Of a DNA stretch of 64,000 bases, positions 24,762 through 33,788 are shown piece after piece. The position numbers and the translations under genes are program-made. Positions within the stretch are counted from its first letter, which is position 1; every line of letters begins with the position of its first letter. Below the pieces are notes generated by a model. It was given only the letters and a program-made list of their open reading frames with translations. It had not been told where the DNA came from and did no database searches. The stretch spans positions 1 through 64,000 of the forward strand of contig DXZR01000006.1 in NCBI GenBank assembly GCA_019419555.1, given 5' to 3'. This DNA comes from Collinsella sp. Its GTDB lineage: Bacteria > Actinomycetota > Coriobacteriia > Coriobacteriales > Coriobacteriaceae.

Positions 24762-26123
24762 TTGTCTCGATTGAACAAAGGGGCCACGGAGCAGTGTTCT
24801 CCACTGCCCGCCTTACTCCAAAAGCTAGCCTGCGCCATGGCCGTGGCGCTCGCGCTCGTGTGTGCGGGGACATATGCACCCTCGACCGCCCAGGCGCTTG
24901 AGACCGCAAAGATCACTGCCCGACCCAACACCGGCTCGGGCAGCGATGTGGTTGGCGGTACCGAGACGCGCATTACCTGGGAAGTCCAGGCCGATGCCGA
25001 CGAGGAGCTGAGCGGTCTTTCGCTGACGTTTGTCGACGGCACGACGTTTGGTGCCGACGACACGCGCCTGACGATGCTCTCGGGCGAGGACCTCATGGAC
25101 CGTACGCCCATGAAGCCCACGTGCAAGGCTGACGGCCAGACGCTCAAGATTGACTTTGGCGAGACGGCACCTGCCGGTGGGTTTTTCCGTGTCGAGGTTT
25201 ACGGCGTGACCTTCCCCGTTGAGGGCGGCGATGAGGCTTTTAGCGGAACCTATACCCTGGCCGACGGCTCGACCAAGAAGATTTCCAAGATGCCCTCGGT
25301 GGAGATCAAGGGCGTTACGGCCTTTGATAATTTCCTGGCCGACCTTAAAGAGCAGCCGTGGGTCGAGACGTGGAACTCCAATATGTTCCTGCGTCTGTTC
25401 CTGAACCCGGTCATTTTGGTCCAGAGCCTGCCGATCGTCTTTAAGGGCTTCCTTATGTCGCTCTCGATCGTGCTCGTGGCGTTTCCGTTGGCAATTCCCT
25501 TTGGCTTCGCCCTGTCGCTCATGCGTATCTCCAAGTCGCGCATCCTGCGCTGCCTTGCCGGCATCTACGTGAATATCATCCGCGGCACGCCGGCGTTCCT
25601 GCAGATTTACATCGCGTTCTTTGGCCTGCCGCTGGCCGGCGTCAAGGTGGATGATTATGTCCTGGGCGTCATCGTCATGTCCATGAACTCGTCTGCGTAT
25701 CTGTGCGAGATTTTCCGTGCCGGTATTCAGTCGATTCCTAAGGGCCAAAACGAGGCTGCTCGCTCGCTGGGCATGAATGCCTTCCAGACACTACTCTACG
25801 TTATGATTCCGCAAACGTTCCGCAATGTTCTGCCTACGCTGACCAGCGAGTTTATCCTGCTCTACAAGGATACGTCGCTGCTCGCCGCCGTGGGCGTGGT
25901 CGAGATCGTCATGAACGCCCGTACCATCGTGGCCACGACGGGCTCCATTACGCCGTATGTGGTCGCCGCCCTGTTCTATCTGGTCATTACTCTGCCGCTT
26001 GCTCGCTTGGTGAGCGGTCTTGAGGCGAGGCTGCTGGGTACGGCCGAAACCAAAAAGAAGCGTCCCGCCAAGAGCGCCGGACAGGTTGTCGCGACGCCCG
26101 CCGATCACATCGCCGGTCTGTAA
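24762..26123 (+). CDS. Amino-acid ABC permease with N-terminal extracytoplasmic domain
   Basis: 453 residues. The C-terminal 220 residues are a His/Glu/Gln-type permease (SLPIVFKGFLMSLSIVLVAF to LPLARLV) with the ATPase-coupling loop EAARSLGMNAFQTLLYVMIP. Before it come a signal-like hydrophobic segment (residues 20-45) and about 150 residues of beta-rich, polar sequence (ITWEVQADADEELSGLSLTF and on) that would lie outside the membrane. This extra domain is unusual for the family. The start is TTG with AGGAG nine bases upstream. The ATPase gene follows 12 bases later. Confidence 0.88.
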   Translation: MSRLNKGATEQCSPLPALLQKLACAMAVALALVCAGTYAPSTAQALETAKITARPNTGSGSDVVGGTETRITWEVQADADEELSGLSLTFVDGTTFGADDTRLTMLSGEDLMDRTPMKPTCKADGQTLKIDFGETAPAGGFFRVEVYGVTFPVEGGDEAFSGTYTLADGSTKKISKMPSVEIKGVTAFDNFLADLKEQPWVETWNSNMFLRLFLNPVILVQSLPIVFKGFLMSLSIVLVAFPLAIPFGFALSLMRISKSRILRCLAGIYVNIIRGTPAFLQIYIAFFGLPLAGVKVDDYVLGVIVMSMNSSAYLCEIFRAGIQSIPKGQNEAARSLGMNAFQTLLYVMIPQTFRNVLPTLTSEFILLYKDTSLLAAVGVVEIVMNARTIVATTGSITPYVVAALFYLVITLPLARLVSGLEARLLGTAETKKKRPAKSAGQVVATPADHIAGL

Positions 26124-26135
26124 GGAGGTCCCAGT

Positions 26136-26885
26136 ATGAGTGAAACGAATTCCAACGAGGTCGTCGTCAGCATCAAGAACCTCCAGAAGGCCTTTGGCGA
26201 TAACGTGGTCCTGCGCGATATCGATCTGGATGTGCACAAGGGCGAGGTCGTTGTAGTTCTGGGTCCTTCTGGCTCGGGCAAGTCGACGATGCTTCGCTGC
26301 ATCAATCGTCTGGAGCATCCCACGAGCGGCTCGATTGTCGTTGAGGGTGTGGACGTGTGCGCCAAGGGCGTCGACCTCAATAAGGTGCGTACGCATCTGG
26401 GTATGGTGTTTCAGCAGTTCAACCTGTTCCCGCACCTGTCGGTCAAAAAGAACGTCATGCTTGCGCAGCAAAAGGTACTCAAGCGCAGCAAGGAAGAGGC
26501 CGAGAAAATCGCTATCGAGGAGCTGACCAAGGTCGGTCTTGCCGAGCGCATCGACTTTATGCCGAGCCAGCTCTCGGGCGGCCAGCAGCAGCGTGTGGCC
26601 ATTGCCCGCGCCCTGTCGATGAATCCGCATGTCATGCTCTTTGACGAGGCCACATCGGCGCTCGACCCCGAGCTCGTCCGCGATGTATTGGGCGTTATGC
26701 GCGATCTGGCCCGCGACGGCATGACCATGATCGTCGTGACGCACGAGATGGGCTTTGCACGCGACGTTGCCGATCGCGTCGTCTTTATGGACGGCGGCGT
26801 TATCGTGGAAGAGGGCACGCCGAGTGAGGTCTTCGACCATCCCAAGAGCGAGCGCACCAAGGCGTTTTTGGGCAATATCTCATAG
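26136..26885 (+). CDS. Polar-amino-acid ABC transporter ATPase
   Basis: 249-residue GlnQ/HisP-type ATPase powering the importer. Walker A is GPSGSGKST, the signature is [15 protein letters not shown], Walker B is [14 protein letters not shown], and the switch His lies in [16 protein letters not shown] precedes the ATG. It is last in the operon and followed by a terminator. Confidence 0.95.
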   Translation: MSETNSNEVVVSIKNLQKAFGDNVVLRDIDLDVHKGEVVVVLGPSGSGKSTMLRCINRLEHPTSGSIVVEGVDVCAKGVDLNKVRTHLGMVFQQFNLFPHLSVKKNVMLAQQKVLKRSKEEAEKIAIEELTKVGLAERIDFMPSQLSGGQQQRVAIARALSMNPHVMLFDEATSALDPELVRDVLGVMRDLARDGMTMIVVTHEMGFARDVADRVVFMDGGVIVEEGTPSEVFDHPKSERTKAFLGNIS

Positions 26886-26913
26886 TCGGTTAACGCAATT
26901 TGCGTTACAGGAA

Positions 26914-26948
26914 ACGGGGGCTGGATGTGGATCCAGCCCCCGTTTTTG
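26914..26948 (+). terminator. Rho-independent terminator of the ABC operon
   Basis: A 12-bp stem ACGGGGGCTGGA/TCCAGCCCCCGT with a six-base loop is followed by TTTTTG. A separate perfect palindrome, TAACGCAATTTGCGTTA, lies just before it. Confidence 0.93.
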
Positions 26949-27000
26949 TTAGGACACGTATGCGTATTGTCGTGACTCGGCTTTGTCGGCCCGTGGCGTG

Positions 27001-27420
27001 TTAAGCCAGCTCGGCTCCAAGGGCGCGACAGGCGGCCTCGCCCTCGTCATCGGGGGCGTCGAAGCAGATTGCGGAATCGACGACGTTGACACCCGCCTCG
27101 TCGGCGTCTGCCTTCCAGTTGTCCATCCATTCGCCCTCGGCCCACGAGTAGGAACCAAAAAGAACGACCTTCTTCTCGCCGAGAATTTCCTTGACTTCGT
27201 CCCACATCGGCTGGAACTCGTCGTACTCAAGCTCTTCGGAGCCCATGGCGGGGCAGCCGAAGGCGAAGGCGTCATAGCCGGCGGCCTTGTCGGCGGAGAA
27301 GTCGGCGCAGGAGATGACCTCTGTCTCGGCTCCGGCTGACGTCGCGCCCTCGGCGACGAAGTTGGCCATGGCCTCGGTGTTGCCCGTACCGCTCCAATAG
27401 ACGACGGCGATCTTGCTCAT
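27001..27420 (-). CDS. Flavodoxin
   Basis: Short-chain flavodoxin of 139 residues, an FMN electron carrier that replaces ferredoxin under iron shortage. The phosphate-binding loop is WSGTGNTEAMA at the N-terminus, and the isoalloxazine loops are GCPAMGSEELE and GSYSWAEGEWMDNW. AAAGGAC precedes the ATG. It shares strand and neighbourhood with a DUF3793 gene. Confidence 0.93.
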   Translation of the reverse strand: MSKIAVVYWSGTGNTEAMANFVAEGATSAGAETEVISCADFSADKAAGYDAFAFGCPAMGSEELEYDEFQPMWDEVKEILGEKKVVLFGSYSWAEGEWMDNWKADADEAGVNVVDSAICFDAPDDEGEAACRALGAELA

Positions 27421-27465
27421 GTTTTGTCCTTTCGGTCGTGCGGCGCTTGCCGCGGTTTGTACGTT

Positions 27466-28170
27466 CTATCGGGTTGCCTGGACAAGTTGTCCCAGGGTGC
27501 AGCCCTGTTGATAGATGTAGGTGAGGCATTGCGTGCATGCGCGATAGGAATCGAAGGTCGTGAGCGCCTGCTCAACGTTTGTGTATACCTTCCATGCGCC
27601 AAAGACCTTATAGTTTTCGCCGCGCTGGACGATAAACTGATGGACATCTTCGTAGGGATAGCCCAAAAAATAGCCAATTTCGTGGGGAAACTCGCACATG
27701 CACCCCGTATCGCAGTGCCTATTTCGCGCGAGTGCGCAGACGTTGCCGTCATAGGCGCTTTCTGCGGCATTGCTGCTTGCCAGCGTGATGCGCGCGGCGA
27801 GATGCACCAGAGACGCGGACAGGTTGTGGACATCGTAACCTTCGGCGGCAAGTGCCGTCGTAGCGCGGGGGTCGGAGAGGTATCGCATGAGGTCCGCAGG
27901 GCGGTACACATAGATGAGCGCTCCGCAGGGGCGCCAGACCAAAACGCTCATGTGGATCCCGAGTGGCTGGAGCTCGCGGTTGCATTGGGCTATGACGGCG
28001 AGCAGGCGAGAGCGTCGCTCTTCGATATGGGCGGCGCCGGATTTTCCGTTTTGGTTGGCGTAAACGCCGGGATAGGTAAAGAGCGAAGCCGGCTTGATAC
28101 CTGCGAGCGTAGGGGAGCAGTTGCGCACGACAGCCGTTTGGTATGTTGGGATGTCAATGGTTCGAGTCAC
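27466..28170 (-). CDS. DUF3793 protein
   Basis: 234 residues matching the DUF3793 family, which is often found next to flavodoxin. Recognisable parts are LVWRPCGALIYVYRP, FPHEIGYFLGYPYEDVHQFI and the four or five cysteines of HCDTGCMCEFP and RACTQCL. The C-terminal half might bind a metal or cluster, but no activity is known to me. The start is a GTG with TAAGGAG upstream. It is probably cotranscribed with flavodoxin, which starts 45 bases after its stop. Confidence 0.8.
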   Translation of the reverse strand: MTRTIDIPTYQTAVVRNCSPTLAGIKPASLFTYPGVYANQNGKSGAAHIEERRSRLLAVIAQCNRELQPLGIHMSVLVWRPCGALIYVYRPADLMRYLSDPRATTALAAEGYDVHNLSASLVHLAARITLASSNAAESAYDGNVCALARNRHCDTGCMCEFPHEIGYFLGYPYEDVHQFIVQRGENYKVFGAWKVYTNVEQALTTFDSYRACTQCLTYIYQQGCTLGQLVQATR

Positions 28171-28298
28171 GGCGCTCCTTACGGATCTAAACTGTTAGCC
28201 TAGGAAAACTTATATACGAAAGTAAGCCCTGGTCAACTAAAAAGTAAGAAAAGGGAAACTAATTGATCGAACGGACATGGTTTTGGGTTAAGATGGGG

Positions 28299-28315
28299 AC
28301 ACCCCATGGGGGTAT
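28299..28315. promoter_or_regulatory. CsoR-like copper operator
   Basis: ACACCCCATGGGGGTAT is a near-palindrome of the ATACCCC...GGGGTAT kind bound by CsoR-family copper repressors. It lies 29 bases before the HMA gene. No csoR gene is in the window. Confidence 0.5.
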
Positions 28316-28344
28316 CTGGATAGGGCTACTTGAAAGGGGAACGC

Positions 28345-28728
28345 ATGAGTGACTTGCTCAACCCTGCGAATCTCATCGTGCTGGCCGTCATTGCCGTCGG
28401 CATGTTTTTTGGACTGCGTCGCATTGCCGCTTCGACACACGGGAAGAGTTGTTGCAGCGATGGTGCGAGCGGCAAGAAGGCCAAAAAGGTTGTTGTGACG
28501 GATACCGATGCGTCACACTATCCCTATAGCGATGAGCTGCTCATCGGCGGCATGAGCTGTGACGGCTGCGCTCAGAACGTAGCCAATGCCCTCAATGCGC
28601 TGGATGGCGTGTGGGCAACGGTGACGTATGCGGACCACACGGCACGCGTGCGCTCTAAGCGTCCGGTTGATCGCGGTGTCCTCGAGACGGCCGTGAAAGA
28701 CGCGGGCTACTACGTCATGACGCTGTAA
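28345..28728 (+). CDS. Membrane-anchored heavy-metal-associated (HMA) protein
   Basis: 127 residues: one N-terminal membrane helix (NLIVLAVIAVGMFFGL), a basic linker with the pair SCCSD, then an HMA domain with the metal motif GGMSCDGCAQNV at about residues 72-83. It could deliver or sense copper at the membrane. The operator-like palindrome upstream supports copper control. GAAAGGGG precedes the ATG. No copper ATPase is adjacent. Confidence 0.85.
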   Translation: MSDLLNPANLIVLAVIAVGMFFGLRRIAASTHGKSCCSDGASGKKAKKVVVTDTDASHYPYSDELLIGGMSCDGCAQNVANALNALDGVWATVTYADHTARVRSKRPVDRGVLETAVKDAGYYVMTL

Positions 28729-28754
28729 GCGCCGCCCTGGATGCGCTTCCTTGG

Positions 28755-29180
28755 CTAGGCTCGTCCGCGCAGTTCGATGTCTTGGATGTCGTCGAAGTCG
28801 ATGGCGATATCCTTGAGCTTGAGCAGTTTGAAGGCGGGGAGCACTTCGTCAAGGATGCCCGTGCGAGCGCGATAGCCGTATGTATCGTAATAGGTGACGC
28901 GCACCAAGTCGCCGCGTTTGAGGCCCTCGAGCTTTTTCGAAAGCTCGAGGGCTTTTTCTTCCGTGAGTTCGCATTTGGGCTCAACAGTGATTTCTTGCTT
29001 ACGTACGAGCTCGTAGTATCCCGTGAGAGCGGCGAAGGGCATAAACTGCGCGGCACGGCCGGCGCGAACGGCACCGTTGGCGGTGAGTTTGGGGTCGGCG
29101 GAGCGGCGTCTTCCCTCGGGGTCCGCCAGGCGCTCAAATGGTGTCGGCGGCCGCATCGGTTGTTGTTGGGGCTTAGGCAC
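28755..29180 (-). CDS. YolD-like protein
   Basis: 141 residues with the YolD family pattern: RAAQFMPFAALTGYYELV, then DLVRVTYYDTYGYRARTGILDEV at the end. YolD proteins accompany Y-family polymerases in SOS loci. Here the gene overlaps the 3' end of the polymerase gene by eight bases, so the pair is translationally coupled. Confidence 0.88.
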   Translation of the reverse strand: MPKPQQQPMRPPTPFERLADPEGRRRSADPKLTANGAVRAGRAAQFMPFAALTGYYELVRKQEITVEPKCELTEEKALELSKKLEGLKRGDLVRVTYYDTYGYRARTGILDEVLPAFKLLKLKDIAIDFDDIQDIELRGRA

Positions 29181-30678
29181 GATGCCCTCCTACCTGATCG
29201 TTGCGCTCGCGTGCGGTGGCACCAGCGGTAAGGCTCAATCCTTTGACTAGGGCGTTCTTGCCGTACTTGCCTTTTACGGCCAGGACGGCGCGCGCCAGGT
29301 CGCGTTCGCGCTCGTCGGCCTCGACGTCGCTGAACAGATTGACGGTGGCAAATTCCTCGGGCATGAGGTTGCCAAATCCCAGGTTGATGCGCTTGATCGG
29401 TCGTTTGGGGTCGACCGTCTGTGCCCAGAGCTCATCGAAATAACCCATGATCTTCTTAAACGAATTGGTGCGCTCGGGCAGCTTTCGCGAGGCGTTAGAG
29501 TGCGCGAAGAGCGCGGCATAGCCACCACGCGGTTTGCCGCCATGTTCTCCTACAAAGATGCCATCGATTGCCTGCGCCTCGCGCACCAGGCGCCGCCGTT
29601 CGTCATCGTGCTGGACGGGCTTGGGCGCACGGGGGGCGAGTTCGGGACCGGCGGTCGCGGCGGGTTCGATGCTCGACGTGCTTGAGCGCAGGTGCCCGCA
29701 TCCGTCTACATATTGTGCTGTGCCGCTGGCATCGAGCCGGCGTATGTCGGCTCGCTCGCTCGCGTAGCCCACAAAGAGCGAGATGCTGTCACACACCACG
29801 TGCTTGTCGATCAAATCCAGCACGGCGGCATCGACCATTTCGCGCAAGACGGTGTAGGCCTGCTCGTAGGCATAGCCCTTCGAGAGCACTTGCCCCGTGG
29901 TGGTCGAGGTCGCTTGCGGGCGATAAGCTTGGATATCGGCGATAGTTGTTGGCTCACGCCCAAAGGCGTGGTCGATCAGATACTCGGCATTGACGCCGAG
30001 CTCATCGTATAGCAGGTTTTCGTCGAGCGCGGCGACACCCATCAGGTCGTAGACGCCGTACTTTTCGAGCCGGGCTGCCACACCGGGGCCGATACCCCAG
30101 ATGTCGGTGATGGGTCGATGCGGCCAGATCTCCTTGCGAAAGGTTTCGTTATCGAGTATGCCGATGCGGCTGGGTACGTGCTTTGCGGTAATATCGAGCG
30201 CTACTTTAGCCTGGAATAGGTTGGGGCCGATACCGACGGTGGCCGTGATGCCGGTGCGCGCGAGGACCTCGTCGCGCAACATGCAGGCGAACCCTTCGGC
30301 ATCGGTGTGGTAGAGGTCTAGATAGGGCGTCACGTCGATAAAGCACTCGTCGATTGAATAGACGTGAATGTCTTGCGGGCTCACATATTCCAGATAGATG
30401 CCGTAGATTTTCGCCGACACCTCCATGTAGTGCTGCATGCGCGGTATGGCCTTGATGTAGTCGATGCCGTCAGGAATCTCGAACAGACGGCAGCGGTTGT
30501 GTATCCCGAGGTCTTTCATGGCCTGCGTGATGGCGAGGCAGATGGTCGCGCGTCCGCGCGATTCATCGGCAACGACCAGGCACGTGGTGAGTGGGTCGAG
30601 CCCGCGGTCGACACACTCGACGCTGGCGTAAAACGTCTTAAGGTCGATGCAGATATAGGTATGCTGCTCGTGCCCCAC
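29173..30678 (-). CDS. Y-family (UmuC/UvrX-type) DNA polymerase
   Basis: Error-prone translesion polymerase of 501 residues. Catalytic acidic residues are seen in YICIDLKTFYASVECV and in YSIDECFIDV. The helix-hairpin-helix segment WGIGPGVAARLEKYGVYDL and the C-terminal little-finger domain follow. The start is a GTG with GGGAGG five bases upstream. The frame is open further up through a repeat but is not protein-like. A LexA-type box lies about 30 bases upstream, so DNA-damage induction is expected. Confidence 0.93.
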   Translation of the reverse strand: MGHEQHTYICIDLKTFYASVECVDRGLDPLTTCLVVADESRGRATICLAITQAMKDLGIHNRCRLFEIPDGIDYIKAIPRMQHYMEVSAKIYGIYLEYVSPQDIHVYSIDECFIDVTPYLDLYHTDAEGFACMLRDEVLARTGITATVGIGPNLFQAKVALDITAKHVPSRIGILDNETFRKEIWPHRPITDIWGIGPGVAARLEKYGVYDLMGVAALDENLLYDELGVNAEYLIDHAFGREPTTIADIQAYRPQATSTTTGQVLSKGYAYEQAYTVLREMVDAAVLDLIDKHVVCDSISLFVGYASERADIRRLDASGTAQYVDGCGHLRSSTSSIEPAATAGPELAPRAPKPVQHDDERRRLVREAQAIDGIFVGEHGGKPRGGYAALFAHSNASRKLPERTNSFKKIMGYFDELWAQTVDPKRPIKRINLGFGNLMPEEFATVNLFSDVEADERERDLARAVLAVKGKYGKNALVKGLSLTAGATARERNDQVGGHRA

Positions 30679-30707
30679 GCGTCCTCCCATCAAACACATG
30701 TTCTTAT

Positions 30708-30721
30708 CGAATACCTGTTCG
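30708..30721 (-). promoter_or_regulatory. LexA/SOS box of the polymerase operon
   Basis: CGAATACCTGTTCG matches the Gram-positive/actinobacterial consensus CGAACnnnnGTTCG with one difference. Confidence 0.7.
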
Positions 30722-30764
30722 ATAATACCTGCTTGCGCGGACACCGTCAAAACCTGCCAGGAAT

Positions 30765-30818
30765 GGACAGGTTTATTTTGGTAGGTAAAGCGTTTGACCT
30801 GCCAAAATAAACCTGTCC
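30765..30818. repeat. 22-bp inverted repeat in a divergent intergenic region
   Basis: The arms 30765-30786 and 30797-30818 pair over 22 bp with one mismatch around a ten-base loop, followed on the plus strand by CTTTTTGG. It lies between the divergent polymerase and pgi genes, so neither gene needs a terminator here. An operator, a processed small RNA end or a dispersed repeat are alternatives. Confidence 0.75.
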
Positions 30819-30949
30819 CTTTTTGGTCGGTTGCCGTTTGGGGGCCGATTGGCAACGCTCGCTGATTATAGTCTTGACCTGCGCTAGAATAGTGGCATCT
30901 GAATGTCCGGGCGCATGGAGGCGTGCGCCCGTATGCTGAGGAGGACTCT

Positions 30950-32644
30950 ATGGCAACTGTTGCCGCACCTATCGATGCTACGTCGACTGCCGCTTGGAAG
31001 GCGCTCGAGGCTCATCAGGAGAAGCTCGAGGCTGAAGGTATCGACCTCAAGGCCTGGTTCGCCGCCGATGCCGAGCGCGTGAACAAGCTGAGCTTTGACG
31101 CCGGTGACCTGCACTTCGATCTGTCCAAGAACCTGGTGACCGATGAGACCGTCAAGCTGCTGTGCGATCTTGCCCGCGAGGTGAAGCTCGAGGAGCGCCG
31201 CGACGCCATGTTCTCCGGCGAGCACATCAACACCACCGAGGACCGCGCCGTCCTGCACACCGCGCTGCGCCGTCCGGCAAGCGAGAAGGGCCAGCTTATC
31301 GTCGACGGCCAGGATGTCGTCGCCGACGTGCACGAGGTCCTCGATCGCATGTATGCCTTCGCCGAGCGCGTGCGCTCCGGTGAGTGGAAGGGCGTTACCG
31401 GCAAGAAGATCGAGCACCTGGTGTCTATCGGCATCGGCGGCTCCGATTTGGGTCCGGTCATGGCTTACGAGGCCCTGCGTCCCTATGCCGACGCCGGTAT
31501 AGACTGCCGCTATATCTCCAACATCGACCCCAACGATCAGGCAGAGAAGCTCAAGGGCCTCGATCCCGAGACCACGCTCGTGATCATCGTCTCCAAGACC
31601 TTCACCACGCTTGAGACCCTCACCAACGCCCGCGAGGTCAAGACCTGGATGCTCGAGCAGCTCAAGGCTCAGGGCGCCATCGACGGTTCCGATGAGCAGA
31701 ACGCCGACGCCGTTGCCAAGCACTTCGTCGCCGTTTCCACCGCACTCGAGAAGGTCGAGGCTTTCGGTATCGACCCCGCCAACGCCTTCGGCTTCTGGAA
31801 CTGGGTCGGCGGCCGCTACTCCGTCGACTCCGCCGTGGGCCTGTCGCTGATCGTCGTGCTCGGCCCCGAGCGCTTCCAGCAGTTCCTCGAGGGCTTCCAT
31901 GCTATCGATGAGTACTTCTGCAATACCCCGCTCGAGAACAATGCCGTCGCGCTGATGGGCCTGCTCAACGTCTGGTACGTCAACTTCTTCGGTTCCAAGA
32001 GCCATGCCGTGCTTCCGTACTGCCAGTACCTGCACCGTTTCCCGGCCTACCTGCAGCAGCTCACCATGGAGTCCAACGGCAAGCATGTCCGCTGGGACGG
32101 CAGCGCCGTGACCTCCGACACCGGTGAGATCTTCTGGGGCGAGCCCGGCACCAACGGTCAGCACGCCTTCTACCAGCTGCTGCACCAGGGCACCGTGGTG
32201 GTCCCGGCCGACTTTATCGCTTTCGCCAACACTGCCAACCCCGCAACCGACAGCGGCCAGGATGTCCACGAGCTGTTCCTGGGCAACTTCCTGGCCCAGA
32301 CCAAGGCACTCGCCTTTGGTAAGACGGCCGATGAGGTGCGCGCCGAGGGCACGCCCGAGCAGATCGTCCCGGCCCGCTGCTTTGAGGGCAACCGTCCGAC
32401 GACCTCGATCTTCGGCGACACGTTGACCCCGTTCGCGCTCGGCGAGCTCATCGCCCTGTACGAGCACATTACGTTTGTCGAGGGCACGGTCTGGGGCATC
32501 GACTCCTACGACCAGTGGGGCGTCGAGCTGGGCAAGCAGCTTGCCAAGCAGATTACCCCGGCCTTCCACGACGACGCCGCCAAGGCCGAGCAGGACGCTT
32601 CGACCCAGGCGCTCATCGAGTTCTACCGAGCTCACCGCAAGTAG
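30950..32644 (+). CDS. pgi: Glucose-6-phosphate isomerase
   Basis: Interconverts glucose-6-phosphate and fructose-6-phosphate in glycolysis. The product has 564 residues, normal for the long bacterial form. Visible signatures: [29 protein letters not shown], and [14 protein letters not shown] followed by the active-site Glu region. The C-terminal catalytic Lys lies in [26 protein letters not shown] precedes the ATG. Confidence 0.97.
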   Translation: MATVAAPIDATSTAAWKALEAHQEKLEAEGIDLKAWFAADAERVNKLSFDAGDLHFDLSKNLVTDETVKLLCDLAREVKLEERRDAMFSGEHINTTEDRAVLHTALRRPASEKGQLIVDGQDVVADVHEVLDRMYAFAERVRSGEWKGVTGKKIEHLVSIGIGGSDLGPVMAYEALRPYADAGIDCRYISNIDPNDQAEKLKGLDPETTLVIIVSKTFTTLETLTNAREVKTWMLEQLKAQGAIDGSDEQNADAVAKHFVAVSTALEKVEAFGIDPANAFGFWNWVGGRYSVDSAVGLSLIVVLGPERFQQFLEGFHAIDEYFCNTPLENNAVALMGLLNVWYVNFFGSKSHAVLPYCQYLHRFPAYLQQLTMESNGKHVRWDGSAVTSDTGEIFWGEPGTNGQHAFYQLLHQGTVVVPADFIAFANTANPATDSGQDVHELFLGNFLAQTKALAFGKTADEVRAEGTPEQIVPARCFEGNRPTTSIFGDTLTPFALGELIALYEHITFVEGTVWGIDSYDQWGVELGKQLAKQITPAFHDDAAKAEQDASTQALIEFYRAHRK

Positions 32645-32675
32645 GATTCGCTGCGAAAACTAACGCATAGCCGAC

Positions 32676-32708
32676 AAGGGCCCGTATCCGTTGGGATGCG
32701 GGCCCTTT
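32676..32708 (+). terminator. Terminator of pgi
   Basis: A 14-bp stem AAGGGCCCGTATCC/GGATGCGGGCCCTT (one G-U) is followed by TTGCTATTT. Confidence 0.8.
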
Positions 32709-32881
32709 GCTATTTGGATAGGATGGAATGTATCGGGAGGCGCCTCGACGGGCATCGCAATCGTCGAAGGCGCGCCATTCATGTTCGGGACAATATGACT
32801 TTTTACCCGTTGCAGGCAGAGCCGCCGTGGGTGTTCTGTATGATGGCTCAGACAAGGTTGTTCAATGACAGGGAGGCATAT

Positions 32882-33724
32882 ATGGCAATCAAAGCCATCG
32901 CAATGGATATCGATGGTACGCTCACCAACGACCAGAAGGTGATCAGCCCGCGTACGCGCGAGAAGCTGCTCGCGGCGCAGGAATCGGGCATTAAGCTCAT
33001 CTTGGCTTCGGGCCGTCCCGCATGGGGGCTGCACGCCTTGGCGCAGGAGCTCGACCTTCAAAACCATGACGGTCTGCTGGTGGCCTTTAACGGCGCGCAT
33101 GTGGTCGACGCTCAGACCGACGAGGTGCTGTTCGATCAGGCTATGCCTGCCGACGAATTGCATCGCCTGATTGATCACCTGCGTAATTTTGACGTGATCC
33201 CTATGATTTCGCTCGGTCGTGATTTGCATGTCGAGGACTCGTACCATTGCATGATCACGCTGCCTGACGACTCGCAGAAGAATATCGTCAAGTATGAGCG
33301 CGATGCGTGCGATCTTAAGATTCGCGAGGTCGAGAGCTTGCATGAGGTTGTGGACGCTTATCCCGTGGACAAGCTGCTGACGGCGGGCGATCCGGCCTAC
33401 CTGCAGGCGCATTACGAGGAGATGTATGCGCCCTTTAAGCAGACGCTTTCGGGCATGTTTACGGCCGACTGGTACTTTGAGTACACGGCGCCCGGTATCG
33501 ACAAGGCCCGTGCGCTCGAGGGTGCCCTGCCCAAGCTCGGCATCGATGCCAGCGATGTCGTATCGTTTGGCGACGGCCAGAACGACAAGTCCATGATTGA
33601 GTGGGCCGGCACGGGTGTAGCCATGGGCAACGCCGTCGATGAGGTTAAGGCCGTGGCCCAGATGGTGACCGCCAATAACAACGAAGATGGTATTGCGGTG
33701 GCGCTGGATAAGCTGCTGGGCTAG
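32882..33724 (+). CDS. Cof-type HAD phosphatase
   Basis: 280-residue phosphatase with motif I AMDIDGTLTND, motif II LASGRPAWG and motif IV SFGDGQNDKSMIEWAG, plus a C2B cap in the middle. Such enzymes (Cof, YidA) act on sugar phosphates or pyridoxal phosphate. The region between pgi and this start holds an open frame that lacks homology and is not used. AGGGAGGC precedes the ATG. Confidence 0.9.
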   Translation: MAIKAIAMDIDGTLTNDQKVISPRTREKLLAAQESGIKLILASGRPAWGLHALAQELDLQNHDGLLVAFNGAHVVDAQTDEVLFDQAMPADELHRLIDHLRNFDVIPMISLGRDLHVEDSYHCMITLPDDSQKNIVKYERDACDLKIREVESLHEVVDAYPVDKLLTAGDPAYLQAHYEEMYAPFKQTLSGMFTADWYFEYTAPGIDKARALEGALPKLGIDASDVVSFGDGQNDKSMIEWAGTGVAMGNAVDEVKAVAQMVTANNNEDGIAVALDKLLG

Positions 33725-33788
33725 AATCGCCGATTAATGCATGATTCGGGCGCCTGCTCGCGGGCGTCCTTTTGTTAGGGAGGGTGCC

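Noticed and set aside
30884..32635. Long open frame opposite pgi
   Set aside because: Complete mirror of a confident housekeeping gene with no start signal.
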